A DNA stretch of 64,000 nt from Mortierella alpina (taxonomy: Eukaryota; Mortierellomycota; Mortierellomycetes; Mortierellales; Mortierellaceae): NCBI GenBank assembly GCA_029449245.1, contig JANATF010000024.1, positions 124,001 to 188,000 of the forward strand, in the 5' to 3' direction. Position numbers and translations under genes: made by a program. Below are positions 11,730 through 21,062 of the stretch, in pieces. Under the pieces are notes generated by a model. The model did not search any database. It saw only the letters and a program-made list of their open reading frames with translations, and was not told the origin of the DNA. Each line of letters starts with the position of its first letter. Position 1 is the stretch's first letter.

Positions 11730-14700
11730 ATGGACGAGCAGGATCCAGTTTGTCTGGGCTGTCACCGCTCCATTGAAGAGGGCAGTGTTGTAGCCTTTGG
11801 TGAGGGCTTGTGGCACGTTCACTGGTAAGTTACTCCGACCCCTCCCTCCACCAGGGTGCAAATTTATTACAAAAAAAAAAGGGTGGGGTGAATACCAGAA
11901 AAAAAAAAAAAAAAAAAAAAAAAGAGGGCACAAGCCAGGTGGTGTGTTGGGCAACAACCAAATAGTTTATTCGCACAGTCATTCACAACGGAAGCATGCA
12001 CCATTCAAGAAGAAGAAACATGGCCGCTTCGCGCAGCGGGGAAGGAACAAAGGAAAAATTCTCCCTCGGGCCAAAAAGTATATAAAGAGAGGGCGAGCAT
12101 TGTCGGATTAGGTGATCCATCGCAGCCAGTGAACTAGCAAGGGGGGACAATTTTTAGGTCAAAGAAGAGTGGTGGACCTTTTTTTTTCATGGGCCCCTGC
12201 ACTTTGCCCACAATGCGCATATTCGGTGCGACGAAAAAATTACGGTAGCCCCGCGCGGCTCGCTAAGGCTATTTTCTTTTTTTTTTGGTAACAAAGACCA
12301 AGGGCTCCGCGGCTGGCTGTCCTATGTTATGCTTACGAAACAACACGCTCTGCGGCAGGCAGAAGGTGCTGGCGAGTAAAGAAGACAAAGACCCTGAAAC
12401 GTTAGGCGAGCTGAAGAGTCTAACGTGATTCCCACTCTCTTTTTTTCCAACAGCTTCCGGTGCGCAAAGTGCCAGACCCGTGTGGAATGCGACAGCAACT
12501 TGCTGCTGCTCTCGGATGGAAGCCCCATTTGCGAGCAGTGTTCCTACAGCTGTAACGCTTGCTGGAGGCCCATCCTAGACGAGGCCATCATGACCGGTAA
12601 GTGCTGCGACACACAATGAGGATGAGCTCCTCTGCAAAACAAATAGGCCTCCGGTGCTCTTGGACGATATTGAAGAAAAAAAAACTAGCGAATCTCACTC
12701 CTCACACTCACACACCTTTCGACGTCTATCAAAACCAGGTGATGAGGCATACCACGCAGAATGCTTCCGATGCGTTCAATGTGAGTGCAAGATTGATGAC
12801 TTGGTGTTTGCAAAGACATCGCAAGGCATTTACTGCATGAAATGCCACAAGGAGCGCAAGGAGGCCAAGCGCCAACGAGAAGAGCGTGAACGTATGGAGC
12901 GAGCAGAGCGCCTGATGGAAAAGCTACTACCGACCATCCAAGAGGGAGAGGTAAGACCCGTGGTGATGAGGCAGAATTGGCAAGTCGCGTCTCATATCTA
13001 CATCTACGGTCCACACACACACAACTCACATACCTGTTTCACTTTAGCATCAATCTTCGTCCATGAGCAAATCATTCGGCTCTCCTAAGCAGCAAAGTGG
13101 GGTCCGACTTGGAGAGACTGGACTTTCAGCCCACGACACGATAAAATCACCAATAAAGGCAGCGTCTTCAGGAAGTCCGAGCGCAAAGGACGAGTCTCAC
13201 TCGCAGACGACTCGAATAGATCATCGCCCAAAGCAGAGCAGCAATGGCATAGCCTCCGTTGGTACTGGTCCACCATTTCTTCCGCCGCTTGCCTTTGGTA
13301 TGGACGACCCTGTGTCGAGCGAATTTGACCTCGAGGAGATGCTCACTGGCTCTGAAAAGGATGACAAAAGTTCCACCGTTTCCTCGCCTGGTCTTCCTAC
13401 AACACCCATTATGGGAGAGGATAATTCCAACGAACAGGACCGCAGCGCTTACAGGGTGAGCGTCAGCCGATTTAGTGCACGATTGAGTACCTCTCTCTTG
13501 AACGGTACCACCTTTGGCGATGGAAATGGACACATCTCGGAGATAACACAGTCTCCTCCTTCGTCATGTGCTAAAGATGAGGTGCGTTTTTTCAGCCATT
13601 ATTTGTACACCATTTACAACTGCCTGTGGATTTGTGCGACCTAACAAGTCATGTTTTTTTTGGCTCCCAACCACAGCTCGATACCCTCAGTGCTGGTGAA
13701 GCTATCGCAATGGTTCGGGAACTACGCATAGAGCTCGCCAAACATCACCCATCAAATCCTTTGCTAAATGGAACACCACAGCGAGAATATGGCCTCCTGC
13801 TTGAAAAGACCGAGCAGTTAACGAAGAAGCATGCTGAGCTGGAGGTATCGATGCGCGACATGTATATCGAAAAGGATCTTTTGGGCATGGACATCGAGGC
13901 AATGAACGAAGAGCTCAAGTAAGTGCCCCGAGCGATAACAAGTCTCTTTAATCGTTTCATGACTGCCGGGTAAGGAATATTGTGCTAATAGTGAGCTCCT
14001 GCACCCCATGATGGATCCTTTAATAGAGCCAAAGAGATTGCTTTGGCAAGCAATAGCTCCGGCAAGTTGGACGCTCTGCCTAAAACACCTAATCCAAGGA
14101 TGAGCACCAACCACGAGTTCATGAAGCAAGCCTATCAGGGCGAAGTCAAGGCTCTTCAGGAACAGAAAGAACGCCTCCAAATCGAGATTCAAGCATTTGT
14201 GGAGCAGCGCGATAGTGTACTAGATGAGATGCAAGTCCTTAGCGTTAGGAATGCAGAGCTATCGACGATCAATAACGACATGATGAGGGAGATGCAAGGC
14301 CGAAGCTCCAAAGCGACGCCCGCCGCCGCCACAGCCACAGCCTCCGGAAGCATGCTTTCTTCCTTTACGGGCAAGATGAGGAAGACACGCCATCCAAGTG
14401 GAGGAAATCAGGAAGCCAAATCTGGAGGCCCGCCCGTCGCAGGAAGCGGCGATTCGTCACTGTCATTCACATCTCACCATTCAGACGAAGCTCGTAGCCA
14501 GCACGGGGTCGCTTCAAGGTCTAGACGCGATGAAGTGCAGGAGGACCTCTTTGGCGAAGAGCAGGTCACCCCAAAGAAATTCAACTGGAAAAAGGGCACC
14601 ATGAACACCATGAACTCGGGTGTCAAGAACGTTGGTGCCATGTTTGGAAAGCTCCTGGTCGAGAACCCTAGTACCAGTCTTGAGGTCCCAGGCAGCAGAA

Positions 14701-16577
14701 ATGGACTGATGTATTCTGACAATGGCAGCTCCAATGGACAGGTTCTCCCACCCACCTCTCGGTCAGGCTCTAGTAGCAGCGAGACGAGATCATTCAATGG
14801 GCGCTTCCCGGAGCAGCACTTCTTTGTTCAGTACAACTACCTCAAGCCTACGCGATGCGAATGCTGCGATGACAAGATTTGGGGTCGCGAATATAGGTGT
14901 CGCGGTAAGTGGAGGACTAACCGAGATGCAGCATCAAGTTCTAGCTCATTCCCTATTGAACATTCCTCAATCGCTTTTTTTTTTGCATTCTTTGAAATAC
15001 GTGTCGATACTGATCCTCGTATGCAAACTTTTACCATTCTAGGCTGTGGCTTTCAGGTCCATGGAAGATGCTCACATGAGGTCAGCTCTGGATGCTCCGG
15101 CAAACTAAAGGACTCGGACTCGTCGAGCGCACGGAATATCACCCCAAGCGGAGGAAGCAGCCATGGGTTCCCATCGTCTCCGTCCCCATCGCCGAGTAGA
15201 CCGGTCATGTTTGGCAACAATTTGCTGGATCAGTTGGAGCTGGAGCAGCGAGCAATACCCATGGTTGTTGAACGTTGCATCGAAGCAGTGGATGAACGAG
15301 GTTTGGATGTTGAGGGTATCTACCGCCGCTCTGGTATGGCTGCAGAGACACGGCAGCTAGTTCAGGCGTACGACATTGGCCTCCAACCGGATCTTATGGA
15401 CGCCGCGCTTTACCAGGACATTTGCTCAATCACTGGTGTACTTAAGCAATATCTTCGCAGTTTGCCGGAGCCCCTTGTTCCCTATGATATGTACGGCGAC
15501 CTTATGGAGGCCATTGGAATGCCTCAAACGGACTCCAAGACCGAGGCATTTAGAGAGCTCCTGGAGCGCATGCCCTATGCCCACTATGCGACTCTCAAGA
15601 CTTTACTCGAGCACTTGAACAGAGTCACGGAGCGTGAGAGCATTAACCTAATGACCCCAAAGAATCTGTCTGTCGTCTTTGGACCGACGCTGATGAGGAA
15701 CCCAGACCCAAGCCGTGAAATACTGGACACGACGTACAAGAACATGACGATCGAATATCTCATTCTGAATACCTCGGATCTTTTTGTGCGGACGGAAAAT
15801 TCTACGCCGACATCAACAGGAAGCACCATCCTTGACCCTCCAGGCTCAGCCTCATCCACCAGCGATGCGAGCGGAGTTCCTATTGGATTTACGGGCCAGC
15901 GCCAGGGCTCATTAGGAAGCCAGGGCCAACTGAGCCCACCGCCGAGACGCGTGGCAGGCCATGCCTCAGGGCCAACCCTGCCCCCTAGATCCAGTTCTGG
16001 TGATGGTACGCCAGTGATGAGCCATGCACAGCCGTATATGCAACACCCGCAGCACCCACAACAGCATCCACAGCATCATCCACAGCAACAACAACAGCAA
16101 CAACAACAACAGCAACAACAACAGCAACAACAACAGCAACAACAACAGCAACAACAACAGCAACAACAACAGCATCCCCCACAGCAGCATCCCAATTACC
16201 CATATCACCAGCAGCAGCACCACCACCAACAGCAGCAGCATCAACAACAACAACAGCCACAGTTTTATCGCCCGCAGGCATACCAACCGCCGCAGCATCA
16301 AACGCTCCAACAGTTGAAGCAGCAGCAACAGCAGCGGGAGCAACTGCATCGTGAACAGCAGCAGCAGCAGAAAGAGCAAGGCTGGCAGTTGCAACAGGAT
16401 GAGCTCCTCCCTGCGACCTCACAAACGTTGGATCCTTCCAACAGCAGCGAACCTACACAGCCGCCCTCTGCCGAATCCTCGCGATCGTCGTCGCCGCCAT
16501 CTGTGCTGCAGTTGTTGCCGGTCGAGCCTCAGCATCAACATGCCAATCCAGAAGTGGACATGACCCACTTTCCTTGA
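11730..16577 (+). CDS. LIM-LIM-C1-RhoGAP protein (Rho/Cdc42 GTPase-activating)
   Basis: Predicted to stimulate GTP hydrolysis on a Rho-family GTPase and so control polarity and hyphal growth, as fungal Rga proteins do. Seven exons: 11730-11824, 12454-12596, 12739-12950, 13048-13581, 13677-13918, 14027-14904 and 15043-16577. All are bounded by GT/AG and the phases join to 1212 codons. LIM1 (about 8-60) has C8, C11, H29, C32, C35 and C38, with C32 completed by the first splice. LIM2 spans about 66-116. A charged helix and a coiled coil follow. A C1-type zinc domain (about 673-722) has H673, C686 and C689. RhoGAP spans about 759-950, with the GIYRRSG arginine finger at R796 and a later K-x-x-L-R-S-L-P-E-P motif. 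The tail is Gln/His/Pro-rich. The LIM-LIM-C1-RhoGAP order recalls S. pombe Rga3. The ATG at 11730 is the first that opens LIM1. The target GTPase cannot be named from sequence. Confidence 0.92.
11825..12453 (+). other. Long first intron of the LIM-RhoGAP gene
   Basis: 629 bases from GTAAGT to CAG, splitting the LIM1 domain. The gene's other introns are about 95-142 bases. It contains long A runs (about 11899-11923) and a CTAAC branch site at about 12419. It may carry an intronic regulatory element or a decayed insertion, but no specific element is visible. Confidence 0.8.
16083..16172 (+). repeat. CAA/CAG repeat encoding polyglutamine
   Basis: Near-perfect run of CAACAACAG units encoding about 30 consecutive Gln in the RhoGAP tail, flanked by more Gln/His/Pro-rich sequence to about 16370. 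Mixed CAA/CAG codons suggest selection on the peptide or interrupted slippage. Length polymorphism between strains is likely. Confidence 0.9.
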
Positions 16578-17130
16578 TCACTCAGAGCAGCGAATGCCTC
16601 TTTAGATGTTTCTCATAGTTTTTTTGTAACAGTACTATTTTTTTTTTCTTCTTTTGTTCTTTTGTCTAATGAATTTGATCACCATTAACCCACAGTTCTC
16701 TCGATGTATGATCGAGGGTCATTCCCGTGCGAATAGTTTATATACAAGATGACCAAGCCATGGCAGGCTGTACGCAATTAATTGATCAACTCGCATAACA
16801 AGAGATGTTGCTGTGCTGACCGACCATGCATGGGAATGAAGTGGAGACAAGGGCTTGGGCATAGTCTAAATCACGACACGCCGCAAGGCATCCTGATGCC
16901 AGTGATGTCGCAAGTAAGCGTGCTTGAAGTAAGCGTGCTTGAAGTAAGAGTGCTTGGAGTGACAGAGAAGGGCGGAGGAACAGGGGGCATAGAAGGGGAG
17001 CAGAAGGGTAGGATGGAAGCGAGGGACTGATATCAAGATTTTATTCTTTTGTTCCTGTGTCCTCTGGTGCAGGCACCTTGGCCTGCTCACAAAGTGTCGG
17101 ACACAGTGCACGGCAGGGGGGTAGCCAGGT
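16578..17130. other. Convergent 3' region with a 15-bp tandem repeat
   Basis: Region between two convergent stop codons, at 16577 (plus) and 17131 (minus). It holds T-rich 3' UTR sequence after the RhoGAP gene and, at 16912-16956, three tandem copies of a 15-base unit (AAGTAAGCGTGCTTG), the last with one change. No gene was seen. Confidence 0.7.
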
Positions 17131-17742
17131 CTAGTCATCGTTCTCATCATCACCGTCATCGTCATCATCATCACCGTCATCGTCATCATCGTCATCGTCA
17201 TCGTGATGGTGCTTATGCTGTCTGTTGTCCTTCTCGTCCCTCTCAGGCGCTTCAGGCCAATGCTTGATTCCCAGAGCACCTTCACAGCCATCGGTGCTGT
17301 CCTTCATGTTGCAGTCTACTCCCCGTTCCTTACAGAAGCGGATGCACCACCGTCTGCTATCGGGCTCAAGCAGCTCGACAAAGACCTTGTAGCCAGGAGC
17401 AGCATTGTGACCAGAGTCCAAATGGGTATCGTATTGGCCACCACCGTCGTTCCTGATGAGACCAACACTGTCGTCGTTCATAAGGCCCCAGGCCTGGACA
17501 TAGTTATCGGTTATCTCAAAATGCTTGGTGACAAAAAAGCTATCCGGCAACATCTTGGGGTTGCCGTCCGTGCACTGGACATGACCGGTGGTCTCTGTAT
17601 CGCCAATGAGTTCGCCCTTGGGAGGAAGGATGAGACAAACGAGCTTTGAATCGGGGTCGATGCGCACGACGTTGGTTTTCGCTTCGCTTCCCATCAGGCC
17701 AAGAGCCACGATGGAAAGGGCGGAGAGGAGAGAGAGATGCAT
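17131..17742 (-). CDS. Small secreted protein with Cys-containing core and Asp/His tail
   Basis: A single-exon 203-residue protein whose family I do not recognise. The N-terminus is a clear signal peptide: a hydrophobic stretch at 3-17, small residues, and likely cleavage after GSEA near residue 21. The mature core has six Cys, enough for three disulfides, and no TM segment, so secretion or cell-wall placement is likely. The C-terminal 35 residues are His-rich and then almost all Asp, ending in DENDD; such a tail could bind divalent metal or basic surfaces. The start is supported by the signal peptide and by a TATA box about 70 bases upstream. It is convergent with the RhoGAP gene. Alternatives are an effector-like protein or a wall protein. 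The secretion call is firm; function is unknown. Confidence 0.85.
   Translation of the reverse strand: MHLSLLSALSIVALGLMGSEAKTNVVRIDPDSKLVCLILPPKGELIGDTETTGHVQCTDGNPKMLPDSFFVTKHFEITDNYVQAWGLMNDDSVGLIRNDGGGQYDTHLDSGHNAAPGYKVFVELLEPDSRRWCIRFCKERGVDCNMKDSTDGCEGALGIKHWPEAPERDEKDNRQHKHHHDDDDDDDDDGDDDDDDGDDENDD
17134..17215 (-). repeat. Low-complexity Asp/His codon repeat
   Basis: On the plus strand this is a run of ATC/GTC triplets (CATCATCGTC-like). On the minus strand it reads GAT/GAC and CAC codons encoding the acidic tail of the secreted protein. It is prone to length change. Confidence 0.85.
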
Positions 17743-17812
17743 TGTTGTTCTGGGTATGTACGAGGAATACTGAGGGTTCAGAGCAAGGGAAGTCGTTCAA
17801 CAAAGGTCTCCA

Positions 17813-17821
17813 CTTTTTATA
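17813..17821 (-). promoter_or_regulatory. TATA box of the secreted-protein gene
   Basis: The minus strand reads TATAAAAAG, 71 bases before the ATG at 17742. The position suits a short-leader, strongly expressed or inducible fungal gene. Confidence 0.6.
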
Positions 17822-20227
17822 CACTTCAGTCGCTCGCATCCCTACATCTCACTGTCCCTCTAAATTCACAACCCTACTGTTGCAACAAGCCAGGTGGTAG
17901 AGTGGACGGACAGGTTAGCCTGTCGGTGCAGCAGTTAGAGCTGTAGATTGGAATCCTAGGTGCTCTTAGAAGGATGTATGTAGCATTCCAATTTACAGGC
18001 CCGTGGAAGGGAATAACGTTATGCATCACTTCTACTTGGTGGTTGTATCTCTTCTACTTGGTGCTATGCATCTCTTCGACTTGGTGGTTGTTATTGTGAA
18101 GCACAGCGCGGGGTACTTGAATACATTACGTCGTGATTTCCCAGACACTATGCTTGTAGATCCTACACCATCCGCTATATCATCCTGCAACGTCTCGTTG
18201 ACCTGAACTTGCCGCTGTCCAACATATCCAATTTAGAAGCAGCGTCGTCTCGACACGTTTGCTGCGCCGTCAATGATGCCAACCCCTACAACAGAATGGT
18301 TATGGAGGGAAGCTGGGCTGTGGTGCTTGCGCAAGGCGCTACCACGCCCAAGTCTTTGTCGACTCTTGTTCGCCAATTGTTTTAAAATGCCCTTTCGCCG
18401 GCTCAGAGGGCGACAATGGAGGTCTCGGGCATATGAACCGTTTTGCGTCTACGAAGTTGTCTTTGCAGCTCCCTGAACTCTATTCCAAACAAAATGCACT
18501 CAGAGGTTGCTGTCCAATTTTTGTCAAAATGGCGGTCACCTGATACCATTTTTTCGCTCCCGCACCAGCCCCATGTAACTAACTACAATTCTTCAAATAC
18601 AGATGACGTCACTCTGCTACGAATCCTGAATTTTTGTCCAACTTGAACGCATTTCACTTCAAAACGGAATGCTTTTTTCTCACGGTACACACATGCACGG
18701 TCATCACCTATGCCGCACATTTCTATCCCATGGAGAGGACACCAGCCACACACCTCTTTCCATCTCCCCTCAATCACTACCTGCAAGTTCCCACCTTGAA
18801 CACGCCAGACAAACGCTTTTGAAGGACAGGAGGAGTGATAAGCGAGGCTCTGATGTCTTTGAGGCAACACGGCATGTTGTTGAACCGTGTTTTTCGCACA
18901 GGCGGTGTTGCTGGTCCCTCGAACACGTTTTCACTTCCAGTAAGCACAATGAAACAAATTGGTGGCCCAGTCCCCCGAACAATGGCGTGGCGGAGGACAT
19001 TGATTTCAGTGGCCGTGCATGGCCATGGTGCCATGGTGCTGTACCACTCTAGATGTAGAATGAGGAGCGGAATGGTATTCTATGCCGATGAATGATGACG
19101 CGAGGCACAATACTTCTAGCACTTTGCCCTCCTATTACCCTGTCCATGCTTCGATGACCAATCACCAGTCAATCGAGTGCATTGAAGGTGTGGCAAGACA
19201 TTAAAGTGCTACAGTACAAAAAAAGCAATATGTGATTGACAACGATCCTCATGTCGCTCGACCTCCTTTCTATTGGGCACCGACCACGTAATATTAGAGA
19301 CAACGGCCTGGGCTGGGTGCATTTCCCACGTTATTCATTCGCCCGTCAACGTCGGACTCTATTGGGAACCACACCATGGAACATGTATACGGGGCATCTA
19401 TGGTCATGCAATGCGGAGCTATGCCTACTTCCCACAAAGCCTTCTCCTTCCCCTTACGAGAGCCGCAGAGAATGAGTTTTTCGGATTAGCTCAGACTCTG
19501 CCCTCGAGTTTCACTCAACATTTCTGATCTTCTATGCCACGCGTTCTTGGCCACAAGTATTTTTTTGGGGTTGAGCATTAATGATATCTCCGCGGTTTAG
19601 ACGGAGCAAAAAATGCGTCTCTTGGCTATGCGCATTGGTACAGGTACGATGCGGCGCGGTGGGCAGCAAAAATCGATAAAATCTTCCTGCAGGCCGTTAA
19701 ACGCAATACATGCAGCTGTAGACTACATGCAACAACGGCGCGCAACCGTTCTCCGTCTCTTGGTTACACTAAATTTTCTTTTTTTTAGATGTTTGTTCGC
19801 CTCCATAGCCTCGACCGTCTGCAGATGGCCCCTCAGCCATCAGAATATGTGCTTTACAGTGTAACCCTTTCTCCAATGACGGAGAATGCTCCGCAATGCA
19901 ATGCGCGGCGTTATTTTTCGATGCTGTCCTACACCTCTGAAGGATTAACACCGCTATATCTATGCCACCAACATGTCTGTTCTACGCCGCATAGGCCAGA
20001 CCAAGATAACACGCTTTGTGAGCAGCGCCTTAATGCGCCTTGCAGTGTAGTTGGCTTACCAGACTGTTGGTAAAACAAGCCTCTGTGCATTAAGCATAAA
20101 GTCTGCAGAAGCATCGAGCCTCATTGCACCCTTTTGTCAGCTGTCATCTCTCCTCTCATCTCATAACAAAAAAATAGAAACAAGAGCATATACACCCACA
20201 CATTCATTTTAGAACGTAAATCGCAAC
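17822..20227. other. Intergenic region upstream of the first NRPS gene
   Basis: About 2.4 kb without a supportable gene. A degenerate local repeat at about 18027-18090 has three near-copies of CTTCTACTTGGTG. A pyrimidine-rich patch and an A-rich patch at about 20130-20180 lie just ahead of the NRPS start and probably mark its promoter. Sequence similarity to the upstream of the second NRPS gene is weak and fades within about 100 bases of the ATG. Confidence 0.5.
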
Positions 20228-21062
20228 ATGAACAACGTTGACAATCAGGTATGTCAAAGTGTAAAAGGTGCTTGTACCTACTAGCGCGGGCGATGTGCAA
20301 CCAGCAAATCCTTAAACACTGTTCTGTTTCGATCCTGCTCGCCCAGAACTGTGAGCGCACCGCCACCGATGCCTCTGAATATCGCCAAGGAATAGCAAAG
20401 GTGAACAGTGACTTTGTCGCCAAGGTAAAAGTGCAGAGTATTCGGTTAGGAAGACAGAAAAGTTCTTTGTCAATGATAGAGACTTCACTGACTCCATATT
20501 ATTACCTTCGCAACTCAAATCAGGCTGAGAAGAGCCGATTCTTTGAGAACCCGGAACTTGCCTCCCCTGTCTCTCATCCCGGTAGCGCAGCAATGTCTGT
20601 TGATGACAGGTAAGCTGCAGTAACAGCAGCATATATTCACAGCACTTATTTTTCGAAACACGATGCAGTTGTCTGATATCGCGATGAACTACGATTTCTG
20701 CGATAGTGGAACTCCACGCTCCGCTAGCCCTTTAAGCAGCTACACAGGCTCCCCTGCGGAAACTCGCCTTCTTGGAACAGAACTCTCGCGCACTTTGTCA
20801 GGTACGTATCTAACAGAGAGTTGATCATGCCTACAATTTTTCAACATGAAAGACCTGCTCCACATACTGTATCACTGCATTAACGCTTTAAAAATCGTGA
20901 ATCTGCTTACTCTTGTTAGGCGAGACCCTGAGCGACCCAAAGGAGGCGTCATCCTCCATTCAAGACGACGTGAATGAGAAAGGTGAAGATTGCCTCTTCG
21001 GCCCTTCTCTATTTGAGGGTGCTGATGCCAAGGCCCAGCTTGAGCCCAGCCTCAGCGATCGA
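20228..21062 (+). other. NRPS copy 1: N-terminal leader (exons 1-4 and start of exon 5)
   Basis: Four tiny exons (21, 78, 86 and 95 bases) plus the start of exon 5 encode about 144 residues before NRPS homology begins. The peptide is rich in Ser, Pro, Glu and Asp, lacks a signal peptide or TM segment, and is probably disordered. The ATG at 20228 sits in the same context (CAACATGAACAACG) as the second copy's ATG at 45845, and donors GTATGT, GTAAAA, GTAAGC and GTACGT are conserved between copies. It occupies the place where the first half of a starter condensation domain would be. The exon structure is inference; a transcript could start elsewhere. Confidence 0.65.

Noticed and set aside
17150-17215. 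CRISPR-like or regulatory repeat
   Set aside because: It is a simple triplet run encoding an Asp/His tail, without spacers.
17886-17970. Possible tRNA-like sequence (GGTGGTAGAGTGG ... GATTGGAATCC)
   Set aside because: I could not pair an acceptor stem or a proper T-arm, and the spacing does not fit a tRNA fold.
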